Assembly: GCA_963838835.1 (NCBI GenBank)
Contig: CAWITA010000027.1
Span: 168,968 to 232,967, forward strand
Origin: Bog-473 sp963838835
Lineage (GTDB): Bacteria; Actinomycetota; Acidimicrobiia; Acidimicrobiales; RAAP-2
Direction: 5' to 3'
DNA length: 64,000 nucleotides
Below the pieces are notes generated by a model. That model ran no database searches and was not told the DNA's origin. It worked only from the letters and a program-made list of their open reading frames with translations. Both the position numbers and the translations under genes were made by a program. Each line of letters begins with the position of its first letter. The first letter of the stretch is position 1. Shown piece after piece: positions 1 through 8,070 of this stretch.

Positions 1-2
1 GG

Positions 3-695
3 ATCCTTCCGGAGCGGGCGGCCACCGTGGTCGACCTCGGTGCGGGAACCGGCGCCCTGTCACGGCTCCTGGTGGGCCGCGCCAACGAGGTCGTCGCGAT
101 CGAGCCCGACGACCGCATGCGGGCCGTGCTGGCCGAAGCTGTCCCGCAGGTGCGCGCCTTGGCGGGGCGGGGCGAGTCGATCCCCCTCCCCGACGCCAAC
201 GCCGACGCGGTGATCGCGTCGTCGTCCTGGCACTGGATGGACCCCCTGCCGACGCTCACCGAAGTGGCACGGGTCCTGGTGCCCGGTGGCACGCTGGCGG
301 CCATCTGGTCGGGGCCCGATCTGGCCTCGCCGTTCCTCGCCCAGGCCCGGGCCGTCCTCGGCGCCGTGGGGCCCGCCGCCGACGAGAGCGAGGCAGAACT
401 GGCCCGGCTGGTCGACGGCCCCCCCGACACGGCGCAGGTCCTCGCGATCCCGCCCGGAGTCCCTTTCGACCAACCCGAGCAGACGGTGTTCACCTGGGAC
501 GTGGCGCTCGACGCCGACGAGCTGATCGGCCTGCTGGGCACCTTCAGCTGGGTGATCTTGATGGAAGACGACGCCCGGGCAAGGTTGTTCGAGACGGCGC
601 GGCGACTGCTGCGCGACGCGCTCGGTTTGGCGGGCGATGCGACGGTGGACGTGGGCTACCGGGCCGAGGTGTGGAAGGCCCGCCGGCACGGCTGA
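3..695 (+). CDS. Class I SAM-dependent methyltransferase, 5' partial
   Basis: The reading frame is open to the left edge, so the N-terminus lies outside the window; an internal GTG at 27 is not needed as a start. The visible part begins in the SAM-binding core: VDLGAGTGALSRLL is the glycine-rich motif I, and VVAIEPDD is the acidic end of strand 2 that binds the ribose. A motif of the methyltransferase-11 type follows (ADAVIASSSWHWMDP, then EVARVLVPGGTLAAIW). The family methylates small molecules; the substrate cannot be told from sequence. It ends 19 bp before the acetyltransferase gene and may be co-transcribed with it. Confidence 0.85.
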   Translation: MLPERAATVVDLGAGTGALSRLLVGRANEVVAIEPDDRMRAVLAEAVPQVRALAGRGESIPLPDANADAVIASSSWHWMDPLPTLTEVARVLVPGGTLAAIWSGPDLASPFLAQARAVLGAVGPAADESEAELARLVDGPPDTAQVLAIPPGVPFDQPEQTVFTWDVALDADELIGLLGTFSWVILMEDDARARLFETARRLLRDALGLAGDATVDVGYRAEVWKARRHG

Positions 696-714
696 CCGTC
701 CCTAACATGAACCG

Positions 715-1125
715 ATGAGCACGGACCTCCGCTCTGCAGTGCCCGCAGACATCCCCGCGGTGCTGGCCCTGTGGGAGGCATCGGCCGCGCCCACCTCCAC
801 TGACACGGCCGCAGCGCTCGAGCGCCTCCTCGAACGGGACTCGGACGCACTCGTCGTGGCCGAATTGGCGGGGCAGATCGTCGGCTCCGTCATCGCGGGT
901 TGGGACGGGTGGCGGGGGTCCGTCTACCGGTTGGCGGTGGCGCCGGCCCACCGCCGTCACGGTCTCGGCCGACGGCTGTTGCAGAAGGCCGAGCAGCACC
1001 TGGACGCGCTCGGGGTGCGGCGGATGCATGCGATCGTCGTGGGGACGGACGCGCGCGCGGTGGCCTTCTGGGAGGCGACGCCGTGGGAACACCAGCGCGA
1101 TCAGTTCCGGTACGTCAGGGGATAG
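715..1125 (+). CDS. GNAT-family N-acetyltransferase
   Basis: A 136-residue protein with the single-domain GNAT layout. The acetyl-CoA binding motif A is visible as VYRLAVAPAHRRHGLGRRLLQKAE, shown here by its R-R-x-G-L-G core at about residues 80-86. The C-terminal strand with AVAFWEATPWE is the usual N-x-x-A/F-W end motif. It would move an acetyl group from acetyl-CoA to a small-molecule or protein amine in the cytoplasm; the acceptor is unknown. The ATG at 715 follows the methyltransferase stop closely, with no strong ribosome site. Confidence 0.85.
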   Translation: MSTDLRSAVPADIPAVLALWEASAAPTSTDTAAALERLLERDSDALVVAELAGQIVGSVIAGWDGWRGSVYRLAVAPAHRRHGLGRRLLQKAEQHLDALGVRRMHAIVVGTDARAVAFWEATPWEHQRDQFRYVRG

Positions 1126-1141
1126 CCAAGGCCAACGGCGA

Positions 1142-1756
1142 TCACTTCGGCCCCGTCGGGGTGGTCGGTGCGGGCTGGTCGAGCTCGTGCACCAGGGGCC
1201 GGTTGTACAAGGCATCGATCTCCCCGATCACGTTTTCGAGCGAAGGCGCGTAGCCGTCGTCGGTGTTGACGACCACGACCGGGCACGACAGCGCGAGCGG
1301 CTCGTAGAGCTGGGCTTGGAGACGTTCGGCGAGCGGCAGGAGCTTCTGCAGCCGCCGGTCCCCGCACAAGGGGTCGTCGCGCATCCTGCGCTCGAACCGG
1401 TCGAGCGCATGCCCGCTCTGGCAGTGCACGTTCACCAGCACGGACCGTGGTGCCAGGCGACGCGCCACGTCGGGCTCGCTCACGCCCCGGTAGAAGGTCT
1501 GCTCTGCGACGAAGCTCACGCCCAGTTCCAACCACAGCTCCATCGTCCGGTAAAAGGGCTCGATGCCGGGCTCCCCGAGCTCGAAGGCACGGGCGCGGGT
1601 CCGCCAGATCCCGTGCACGAGGCGATCCTTGGGCAGCACCGGCAGGTCCAGGCCGTTCGCGAGGCCGTGCGCCAACGTCGACTTGCCCGAACCCGGTGCA
1701 CCGCTGACGAGGACGGCCAGTGGAGGTCGCTCCTGCACCGCGGCACGGTACCGCAC
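1142..1756 (-). CDS. P-loop kinase-like ATP-binding protein
   Basis: A 204-residue protein starting with GTG. Near the N-terminus VSGAPGSGKSTLA is a perfect Walker A motif (about residues 17-25), followed by a kinase-like lid rich in Arg (ERRMRDDPLCGDRRLQ). The VVVVNTDDGY strand and the overall size match the AAA_33/zeta-toxin-like or shikimate/adenylate-kinase-like small-molecule kinases. It presumably phosphorylates a small metabolite. It runs opposite to the GNAT gene and towards it (convergent), and lies downstream of mftF on the same strand with a 48-bp gap. A mycofactocin role is not indicated. Confidence 0.7.
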   Translation of the reverse strand: MRYRAAVQERPPLAVLVSGAPGSGKSTLAHGLANGLDLPVLPKDRLVHGIWRTRARAFELGEPGIEPFYRTMELWLELGVSFVAEQTFYRGVSEPDVARRLAPRSVLVNVHCQSGHALDRFERRMRDDPLCGDRRLQKLLPLAERLQAQLYEPLALSCPVVVVNTDDGYAPSLENVIGEIDALYNRPLVHELDQPAPTTPTGPK

Positions 1757-1804
1757 CGTCGGCGGGTGGGTTCGCCCTTGCCCGCCGCTGTGTGCAGTCC
1801 GGTC

Positions 1805-3319
1805 TCAGTCCGAGGTCGACGTCCGCGACCCGAGGTCATGGTGCAACGTTCGCGACGACCAGACGCGCGAACGCCACGAGATGCGAGGCACCAGCGGCGT
1901 GAAGGTCCGTTCCCTCGCACAACCGGCCCATACGCCCAGGCCGTAGGCCGCGTCGTCGGCCACATGGAATGCAGTGAAGCGCAACGGGTCCAGCGCCTCC
2001 GGGCTGGCCGCCCAGCGACCCAGAGCCGGGAGCAGCAGCGCGAGCGCCGATGCCTTTCTGGTGCGGCGGAACGCAAGGCCCAGGAGCAGCGCCGGGGCCC
2101 ACGCTCGCGTCAGTCCACCGAGCGATGGCAGGGCGGAGCGAGCCGTGCCGCCGCCGGCGATGCGGGTCGCCACCATGACCGGGTCCCGCACGAGACCCGC
2201 CAGCCGGCCGGCCAAGATGCCGATGGATGCCACCAGCGTCGCCAGGGCGAGCACGGGCCGGCGCGCCAAGGCCAGGATCCAGACCGCGAGCGACCAGCCC
2301 GAGACGTGAACCGGCGCCAGCGCACCTTGGTGACGCCGGGCCAGGGGTGCGGCGGTCGTCCCGTAGAAGGCCCGGCGCGTCAGAAACGACCCGAGGGTCG
2401 CCGGACCGTCATGTTCGACGGTGCTCGCCGGCACGTAGCGGATGTCCCAGCCCGCCGCCACGAGGCGCCACACCAGGTCCACGTCCTCGCCGCCCCGGAG
2501 CGCAGCGTCGAAGAGCTCGGGGCCCGCCGCCACGTCGGTCCTGACCAGCAACGCGGCGCTCGGCACGAAGGGGATCGGGGTGTTCGGCCGCACCGGGCCT
2601 TCCCGCGCGCCCCGGTCGAGCGACGGCCGCACGGCCTCGTAGCGGGAGAGCGCCCGTGGCGGCCGTGCCGGCGCGGCCACGATACGGGGAGCGACGGCGG
2701 CGACCAGCGGGTCGTCGAAATGACCCAGGAGCGGGCCGAGCCACCCGGCCGCGGGCGTGCAGTCGGAGTCGACGAACGCGACGACCGCGGTATGGACCCT
2801 CTCGAGCCCTGCGTTGCGTGCGCCCGACGGGCCGACGTTGGAGGTCAGCCCGACGAATCGCGCGTCGTGGCGTTCCGCGATCTCCTTGGTGGTGCCCGCG
2901 TCGGCCGACGCGTCGTCGATGACGACGCAGGCCAGTCCCTCCAGCGCGCCGAGCAGCCGGTCGAGCTGCGCCGGCCGGTCGCGCACCGGCACCACCACCG
3001 TCACGTCCTGCGGGCCGAAGGTGGCGTCGATCGGGCGCGGGGAGAACGCGCCGGCTGACACCAGGCGCCGCGCCAGCAGCTGCGCCGCCTTGGCCCAGCC
3101 GACCGGAGCGCCCGCCCGCCAGCGCAGCACCAGGTCCCGAGCCCGCGGCGCGATCCGGAAGAGACGCAGGGGGCTGCCCCCCAGCAGCACGGTCCCGCCG
3201 TCGAGGCTCTGTGTTGCGGGATCCTCGTGCAGGGCGAACGAGCCGGGGAGCGGCGTGGATGCCCGGGGCGGCGCCTGGCGCAGTGGCGAGGGCCTCCGGG
3301 GGGCGCGGGCAGAGGGCAC
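1805..3319 (-). CDS. mftF: Mycofactocin glycosyltransferase MftF
   Basis: A family-2 glycosyltransferase expected to add beta-1,4-glucose units to premycofactocin. The GT-A core is clear: VTVVVPVRDRPAQLDRLL, VVIDDASAD, NVGPSGARNAGL, and the DxD-type VAFVDSDCTP. A GGEDVDLVWRLVAAGWDIRYVP segment corresponds to the acceptor-site ED motif. Two to three hydrophobic stretches in the C-terminal third (for example ALATLVASIGILAGRLAG) point to membrane attachment, as known for MftF. An upstream ATG (3434-3436) would overlap mftA by 56 bp, so the GTG at 3319 is chosen, giving 504 aa, near the family length. It is divergent from mftA with 61 bp between the starts. Confidence 0.85.
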   Translation of the reverse strand: MPSARAPRRPSPLRQAPPRASTPLPGSFALHEDPATQSLDGGTVLLGGSPLRLFRIAPRARDLVLRWRAGAPVGWAKAAQLLARRLVSAGAFSPRPIDATFGPQDVTVVVPVRDRPAQLDRLLGALEGLACVVIDDASADAGTTKEIAERHDARFVGLTSNVGPSGARNAGLERVHTAVVAFVDSDCTPAAGWLGPLLGHFDDPLVAAVAPRIVAAPARPPRALSRYEAVRPSLDRGAREGPVRPNTPIPFVPSAALLVRTDVAAGPELFDAALRGGEDVDLVWRLVAAGWDIRYVPASTVEHDGPATLGSFLTRRAFYGTTAAPLARRHQGALAPVHVSGWSLAVWILALARRPVLALATLVASIGILAGRLAGLVRDPVMVATRIAGGGTARSALPSLGGLTRAWAPALLLGLAFRRTRKASALALLLPALGRWAASPEALDPLRFTAFHVADDAAYGLGVWAGCARERTFTPLVPRISWRSRVWSSRTLHHDLGSRTSTSD

Positions 3320-3380
3320 CGCCCAATCTTGGCAGTCCGGGGGCGGCGATAGGCTGGGCCTTTGCCCAGAGGAGGTCGGG
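3320..3380. promoter_or_regulatory. mftF/mftA divergent promoter with inverted repeat
   Basis: Only 61 bp separate the two divergent starts, so both promoters must overlap here. On the plus strand TTGGCA (3329-3334) and TAGGCT (3350-3355) could be -35 and -10 elements, but the spacing of 15 is short. CTGGGC-CTTT-GCCCAG (3354-3369) is a perfect 6-bp inverted repeat ending against the AGGAGG ribosome site (3370-3375) of mftA. It could be a regulator site or a leader hairpin that hides the ribosome site; no mftR-type regulator gene is nearby. Confidence 0.4.
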
Positions 3381-3491
3381 ATGCTGGCTGAAGACCAAGA
3401 CACCCAGGACGTCGAGGAGCTGTCCGAGGACGACATCGACGAGCTGCTGGTGGAGGAGGTCTCGATCGACGGGATGTGCGGCGTCTATTGA
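3381..3491 (+). CDS. mftA: Mycofactocin precursor peptide MftA
   Basis: A 36-residue acidic peptide with strong ribosome site AGGAGG at 3370-3375. It ends in IDGMCGVY, the invariant core of the family. MftC decarboxylates the terminal Tyr and cross-links it to the neighbouring Val, and MftE then releases the Val-Tyr-derived AHDP moiety, which becomes the redox cofactor mycofactocin. The leader is rich in Asp and Glu (LSEDDIDELLVEE), as expected for recognition by MftB. The gene overlaps mftB. Confidence 0.95.
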   Translation: MLAEDQDTQDVEELSEDDIDELLVEEVSIDGMCGVY

Positions 3492-3781
3492 GCGTCACCG
3501 AGGCACGCCAGGCGGGTTCCGTGTTCGCCGTCGAGAAGGCATGGCGGCTCAACACCCAGGTCGCGCTGCGCGACGAGTCGTTCGGTGCGCTCGCCTATCA
3601 CTACGGCAACCGGCGCTTGGTGTTCCTCAAGTCGCGCGCGCTGGTCGATCTGGTGTCGTCGCTGCACGAGTACCCGAGCGCGGCCGAGGCCATCGACGCG
3701 CTCGTCCCCGAGGGCCAGCGCGCCTCGTACCGGCGTGCGCTGGCGCGGCTGGCCGATTCCGGGGTGATCGATGCCCGCTGA
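3476..3781 (+). CDS. mftB: Mycofactocin chaperone MftB (RRE protein)
   Basis: Up to 101 residues, a PqqD-like RiPP recognition element that binds the MftA leader and presents it to MftC. The sequence has the family pattern AWRLNTQVALRDESFGALAYHYGNRRLVFLKS followed by helix-rich LVDLVSSLHEYPSAAEAID, shown here only by its key parts, and ends in LARLADSGVIDAR. The start is unsettled: GTG at 3476 overlaps the end of mftA by 16 bp, and TTG at 3488 would overlap its stop; the earlier start is listed. The end overlaps mftC by 11 bp, which supports translational coupling. Confidence 0.9.
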   Translation: MRRLLSVTEARQAGSVFAVEKAWRLNTQVALRDESFGALAYHYGNRRLVFLKSRALVDLVSSLHEYPSAAEAIDALVPEGQRASYRRALARLADSGVIDAR

Positions 3782-4931
3782 CACTGCGCCGCTGCCCCTC
3801 AAGGAACGGTTCACGTGGGGTCTCGCGGCGCCGATCTGCCTGACCTGGGAGCTGACCTATGCCTGCAACCTGGCCTGCGTGCACTGCCTCAGCTCGTCGG
3901 GGCGCCGCGACCCCGACGAGCTGACGCCAGCCGAGGCCCGCCACATCGTGGACGACTTGGTCGACATGAAGGTCTTCTACGTCAACATCGGCGGGGGCGA
4001 GCCGATGCTGCGCCCCGACTTCTTCGACCTCGTCTCCTACGCCGTGGGGCGTCGGGTCGGGGTGAAGTTCTCCACGAACGGGACCAGGCTGACAGCGGAG
4101 CGGGCCAAGCAGCTGGCCGCACTCGACTACCTCGATGTGCAAATCAGCATCGATGGCGCCACCGCCGCCACCAACGACGCCGTCCGGGGCGAGGGCTCCT
4201 TCGTCGCCGCCCGTTCGGCCATGGACAACCTCGCCTCGGCGGGCTTCGGACCGTTCAAGGTCAGCGTGGTCGTCACCCGCCAGAACATGGACGAGCTCGA
4301 CGCGTTGGCGGCGATCGCAGACGCCTACGGCGCCCAACTCCGACTGACTCGCCTGCGCCCCTCGGGCCGGGCCGTTGACAATTGGGACACGCTGCACCCC
4401 ACCGCGGCGCAGCAGCGCACTCTCTACCACTGGCTGCTCGAGCGCCCCGGCGTGCTGACCGGCGACTCGTTCTTCCACCTCTCCGCCTTGGGCCAGCCAC
4501 TCGACGGGCTGAACCTGTGCGGAGCGGGGCGCGTGGTCTGCCTGATCGACCCGGTCGGCGACGTGTACGCCTGCCCCTTCGTCATCGACCGCCAGTTCCT
4601 GGCCGGCAACGTCCGCGTTCCGGGGGGCTTTCCCGCCGTCTGGCGTGAGTCCGCGCTGTTCACCTCGCTGCGCGAGCCCCAGAGCGCGGGGGCTTGCGCT
4701 TCCTGCGGCTCGTTCGATGCCTGCCGTGGTGGGTGCATGGCGGCCAAGTTCTTCACCGGCCTGCCCCTCGACGGACCGGACCCCGAATGCGTGCACGGGC
4801 ACGGCGAGGCCGCGTTGGCGGCGCGGGGCGAGCGGCCTCGGTCGGTCCTCGGCCACTCCAAGATCGGCCGCGACGGGTCGCCGCTGCCGGTCCCCATGCC
4901 CGTCCGCTTCCGCGCGCCGGCCCGTACCTGA
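3771..4931 (+). CDS. mftC: Mycofactocin radical SAM maturase MftC
   Basis: A 386-residue radical SAM/SPASM enzyme. Cys32, Cys36 and Cys39 form the CxxxCxxC motif for the SAM cluster, followed by GGGEPMLRPDFF, the usual GGE motif. The C-terminal SPASM part contains the Cys series in LNLCGAGR, YACPF, CASCGSFDACRGGC and PDPEC for the auxiliary clusters. Known function: oxidative decarboxylation and carbon-carbon cross-linking of the MftA C-terminal Val-Tyr. It starts inside the end of mftB and is followed after 3 bp by mftE. Length and motifs are normal. Confidence 0.95.
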   Translation: MPADTAPLPLKERFTWGLAAPICLTWELTYACNLACVHCLSSSGRRDPDELTPAEARHIVDDLVDMKVFYVNIGGGEPMLRPDFFDLVSYAVGRRVGVKFSTNGTRLTAERAKQLAALDYLDVQISIDGATAATNDAVRGEGSFVAARSAMDNLASAGFGPFKVSVVVTRQNMDELDALAAIADAYGAQLRLTRLRPSGRAVDNWDTLHPTAAQQRTLYHWLLERPGVLTGDSFFHLSALGQPLDGLNLCGAGRVVCLIDPVGDVYACPFVIDRQFLAGNVRVPGGFPAVWRESALFTSLREPQSAGACASCGSFDACRGGCMAAKFFTGLPLDGPDPECVHGHGEAALAARGERPRSVLGHSKIGRDGSPLPVPMPVRFRAPART

Positions 4932-4934
4932 GCG

Positions 4935-5619
4935 GTGGAGCTCGCCGGCGCCACCTGGCGCCAGGTGGAGGCGAGCGGGGGGCGCAGCATCCTGGCCGTG
5001 CCTCTGGGCTCGCTCGAGCAGCACGGGCCCCATCTCCCGCTTGACACCGACACCCGCATCGCCGTGGCCCTGGCGTCGGGCCTCGTCCACCGCCGCGCCG
5101 AGGTGGTGCTGGCGCCTGCGGTTCCGTACGGAGCCAGTGGCGAGCACGCCGGATTCCCCGGCACGCTCGTGCTCGGCCATGACGTCCTCGCCGATCTCCT
5201 GGTGGAGCTCGTGCGCTCGGCTCGGAGCTCGTTCGCCGGCGTGGTGCTGGTCAGCGCGCACGGTGGGAACGAGGACGCGCTGGTGGCGGTGAGCCGGCGT
5301 TGCACCGCCGAGGGTGACGACGTCCTCGTGTGGCGCGCCACCACGGCCGGTGGCGATGCGCATGCCGGCCGGACCGAGACGTCGTTGATGCTCGCCATCG
5401 ATCCCGGCACCGTGCGGCTCGAGTGGGCCGAGCCCGGATGCACGGAGCCCCTCGCCGCGCTGCTCCCTCGTCTGCGTGCACGAAGGGGTTCGCCCGGTAT
5501 CGTCCAACGGCGTGCTGGGTGACCCCGCTGGTGCGAGCGCGGAGGAAGGTCGAGAGCTCCTGCGCACCCTCGTGACGGATCTGGCCGCCGCCGTGGCCAC
5601 GCGGTGGTTCGGCCCGTGA
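4935..5619 (+). CDS. mftE: Mycofactocin peptidase MftE, frameshifted
   Basis: Creatininase-family metallopeptidase that releases the modified Val-Tyr dipeptide from processed MftA. Metal-site motifs are present: LGSLEQHGPHLPLDTD and SAHGGNEDAL, with ETSLMLAI later. Read straight from GTG 4935 the frame ends at 5522 in an Arg-rich tail. If one base near 5481 (the C of GCACGAAGG) is removed, the frame continues AEGVRPVSSNGVLGDPAGAS, the conserved family C-terminus, and stops at TGA 5617-5619. So there is one extra base, either a sequence error or a real mutation. The true stop overlaps the GTG of the next gene (GTGA). Confidence 0.85.
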
Positions 5620-6398
5620 GCCCCGCCGCCGTCGTCACCGGAGCAGCGCGCGGCATCGGGGCCGCGACCGTGGACGCGCTCGTCGCCACCGGCTGGCAGG
5701 TCGTGGCCGTCGATCGGTGCGCCGACGACCCGGCGCTGGACTATCCGCTCGCCGCCAAGTCAGATCTCGAGGAACTGGCCGCACGCCACGGCGCTGCCGT
5801 GCGCGCGATGGTGGGCGACGTCCGCCGCCCTTCGGACATGCAGGCCGCGGTCGACGAGGCCATCGCCCACTTCGGCGGCCTGCAGGCGGTCGTGGCTGCG
5901 GCGGGCGTCATCACCGGCGGGCCCCCGCTCTGGGAGACCCCCGACGCCCAGTGGGACGTGCTCTTCGACGTCAACGTCAACGGGGTGCGCCACCTCGCCG
6001 CGGCGGCCGTGCCGACACTGCTCCAGGCGCCGGCGCCGCGCCAGGGGCGGGTGGTGGCGGTGGCGTCGGCGGCGGGGTTGCTCGGGCTTCGACGCCTGAG
6101 TGCCTACAGCGCGTCGAAACACGCCGTCATCGGGCTCATGCGGTCGCTGGCGGCCGACCTGGCCGGCACGGGCATCACCGCCAACGCGGTGTGCCCGGGC
6201 TCGACGCGGGGCGCCATGCTGGACGCGTCGGCCGCCGTCTACGGCCTGTCCTCCGCCGAGGAGTTCGCCGGCCAACAGCTGGTCGAGCGCCTGCTCGAGC
6301 CCGCCGAGCCGGCGGCCCTCATCGCGTGGCTGTGCGGCCCGGCCTCGAGTGCGGTGACCGGGGCTGCGCTACCCGTTGACGGCGGCATGACGTCGTAA
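5616..6398 (+). CDS. Mycofactocin-coupled SDR family oxidoreductase
   Basis: A 260-residue short-chain dehydrogenase starting at GTG 5616, overlapping the repaired mftE stop by 3 bp. TGAARGIG is the dinucleotide-binding glycine motif. VVAVDRCADD ends strand 2 with Asp, typical for NAD(H). VAAAGVITGG replaces the NNAG motif, and YSASK is the catalytic Tyr-Lys pair. SDRs directly attached to mft operons commonly hold NAD(H) tightly and pass electrons to mycofactocin; that assignment rests on the position here. The substrate is unknown, probably an alcohol. Confidence 0.8.
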   Translation: MSPAAVVTGAARGIGAATVDALVATGWQVVAVDRCADDPALDYPLAAKSDLEELAARHGAAVRAMVGDVRRPSDMQAAVDEAIAHFGGLQAVVAAAGVITGGPPLWETPDAQWDVLFDVNVNGVRHLAAAAVPTLLQAPAPRQGRVVAVASAAGLLGLRRLSAYSASKHAVIGLMRSLAADLAGTGITANAVCPGSTRGAMLDASAAVYGLSSAEEFAGQQLVERLLEPAEPAALIAWLCGPASSAVTGAALPVDGGMTS

Positions 6399-6426
6399 GG
6401 GATACGAGGAGAAGGGATACGAGGAG
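6397..6426 (+). repeat. 15-bp tandem duplication over a ribosome site
   Basis: AAGGGATACGAGGAG occurs twice in perfect tandem (6397-6411 and 6412-6426). The first copy begins inside the TAA stop of the SDR gene. The second copy runs into GAGGAGG, the ribosome site of the UBP-finger gene at 6434. The duplication therefore inserts a second Shine-Dalgarno-like sequence in the intergenic gap. Confidence 0.9.
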
Positions 6427-6433
6427 GTCGCCC

Positions 6434-6700
6434 ATGCCCGAGTGCACGCATCTGGACCAGGTCCACGACGTGGAGCCACAGACACCGCAGGGCTGCGGCG
6501 CCTGTCTGGCCACGGGAGGGACCTGGGTGCATCTCCGCCTGTGCCTGACCTGTGGCGAGGTGAACTGTTGCGATTCCTCACCCAATCGGCATGCGACGAA
6601 GCACTTCCACGCGGCGGGCCACCCGCTCGTGCAGTCCTTCCAGCCGGGAGAGGACTGGATCTGGTGCTACGTCGACGAAATTGCCATGGAACCCGGCTGA
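6434..6700 (+). CDS. UBP-type zinc finger protein
   Basis: An 88-residue single-domain protein. Cys and His spacing matches the ZnF-UBP fold: C4-x-H6, CGACLATGG, LCLTCGEVNCC, then HATKHFHAAGHPLVQSF, and a WCYVDE end. In eukaryotes this domain binds the free ubiquitin tail; bacterial stand-alone copies are common in actinobacteria and their partner is unknown. The ATG at 6434 has a strong GAGGAGG site at 6420-6426. It follows the mycofactocin SDR by 35 bp and may be read with it, but no functional link is known. Confidence 0.85.
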   Translation: MPECTHLDQVHDVEPQTPQGCGACLATGGTWVHLRLCLTCGEVNCCDSSPNRHATKHFHAAGHPLVQSFQPGEDWIWCYVDEIAMEPG

Positions 6701-6710
6701 TCGGCATCCC

Positions 6711-7988
6711 TCACGTGCTTGTCCCGTAGGTGGTGTCGCGCCGTGCGGCGCGGGTCGAGCCGACCGCGGTCACCGCCCGCCGGAGATCGTTCACGAGCAT
6801 GGGCACGGTGGCCGCGCTGCCGGCGTGCACCGTGGCGTGGAGGGAGTCCGGGCGGTTCTGCCGGTCCAGGTACCAGCCCTCGGCGCCCAGCCGCTCGCCG
6901 ACGGCGAAGATGTCGAGTGTCTGGGGGTTGCTGGCGCCGAACGCCATGACCGTGGCCGGCGGGTCGCCGCGCAGTTCGAGACGATCCATGGATTCGATGC
7001 CGGCACGCAGCTGGCGCGCGGCGTCGTGCGCCGTGCGGGTGAGTTCGAGGTAGCCCCGGCGGCCGAGGTGCATCATGGCTGCCCACGCGGCTGCGACGGG
7101 TCCCGCCGGCCGCGTTCCCGCCATGGCCGTCGAGGCGTACAAGCCGCCGAGCCAGTCGGTGGTCACGAAGAGCTGCTTCCGGGCCAGTTCGTGTGTCCGG
7201 TAGAGGATCACCGAAACCCCTTTTGCCGCGTAGCCGTACTTGTGCACGTCGGCCGACAACGACGTCACGCCTGGCAGACGGAAGTCGAAGGGCTCGTCCA
7301 GCCGGCCCAGTTCGGCCAGGAAGGGGAGGAGGAACCCGCCCATGCAGGCGTCGACGTGGCAGAGGATGTCCCGATCCCGCGCCAGCGACGCGATGTCGCC
7401 GATGGGATCGATCACCCCCTGCGGGTAGGTCGGCGCCGAGCCCACGACCATGATCGTCTCGGCGGAGCAGGCGTCGGCCAGGGCGTCGACGCTGACGCGG
7501 AAGTCTGGATCCACCGGCACGCGGACCACATCGACGTCGAAGTAGTCGGCCGCCTTCGTGAAGGCCGCGTGTGCACTTTCGCCGCACACGACCGCAGGTC
7601 GGGCGATGCCACGCTCCCGCCCGACGTCGCGCGCCGTCTTTACAGCTTGCAGCAGGCTCTCGGTGCCGCCGGACGTGAGATACCCCTCCACCGCCCCGCC
7701 GGCGGCCGGGTCGTCGGCGCCGAGCAGCGTGGCGGTGTTGCACACGATGTCATGCTGCATGGTGCCGATGCTGGGGAAGGCCAGGACATTCAGGCCGTTC
7801 TCGGCGCTGTAGAGCGCGAGCGCATCGGACAGCAGTTCGTGCACGTCGTCCCCGGCTGAGTACACCAGGCTGAAGACGCGCCCGCCCCGCCAGTCCTGGT
7901 CGTCTTGCTTCATCGCGATGAGGCGTTGCATGACCTCGTTTCGGGGAAGACCGTCTTCGGGCATCGGGGTGTGCGGAAGGGTGTCCAC
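6711..7988 (-). CDS. PLP-dependent decarboxylase/lyase-like protein
   Basis: Up to 425 residues, group II decarboxylase/sphingosine-1-phosphate-lyase-like fold type I PLP enzyme. SADVHKYGYAAKGVSVILYR contains the PLP-binding Lys in the S-x-H-K motif, preceded by HVDACMGGFLLPF. GGTESLLQAVKTAR is the cofactor phosphate-binding segment, as in glutamate decarboxylases and S1P lyases. GTG 7988 is listed; ATG 7964 gives a better-aligned start at MPEDGLPRNEV. The gene is convergent with the UBP-finger gene. The substrate could be an amino acid or a phosphorylated amino alcohol. Confidence 0.8.
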   Translation of the reverse strand: MDTLPHTPMPEDGLPRNEVMQRLIAMKQDDQDWRGGRVFSLVYSAGDDVHELLSDALALYSAENGLNVLAFPSIGTMQHDIVCNTATLLGADDPAAGGAVEGYLTSGGTESLLQAVKTARDVGRERGIARPAVVCGESAHAAFTKAADYFDVDVVRVPVDPDFRVSVDALADACSAETIMVVGSAPTYPQGVIDPIGDIASLARDRDILCHVDACMGGFLLPFLAELGRLDEPFDFRLPGVTSLSADVHKYGYAAKGVSVILYRTHELARKQLFVTTDWLGGLYASTAMAGTRPAGPVAAAWAAMMHLGRRGYLELTRTAHDAARQLRAGIESMDRLELRGDPPATVMAFGASNPQTLDIFAVGERLGAEGWYLDRQNRPDSLHATVHAGSAATVPMLVNDLRRAVTAVGSTRAARRDTTYGTST

Positions 7989-8070
7989 GAACCGTTCTTA
8001 GTCCAGGCGGCTCGGGGTCGCGACAGGCGTGGCTCCTCGCTTCGAACAACCCACGCGTACGGTGGGGACC

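Noticed and set aside
3627..5600. A 657-codon minus-strand frame over mftB-mftC-mftE
   Set aside because: Antisense shadow of the well-recognised mycofactocin genes, with no domain of its own.
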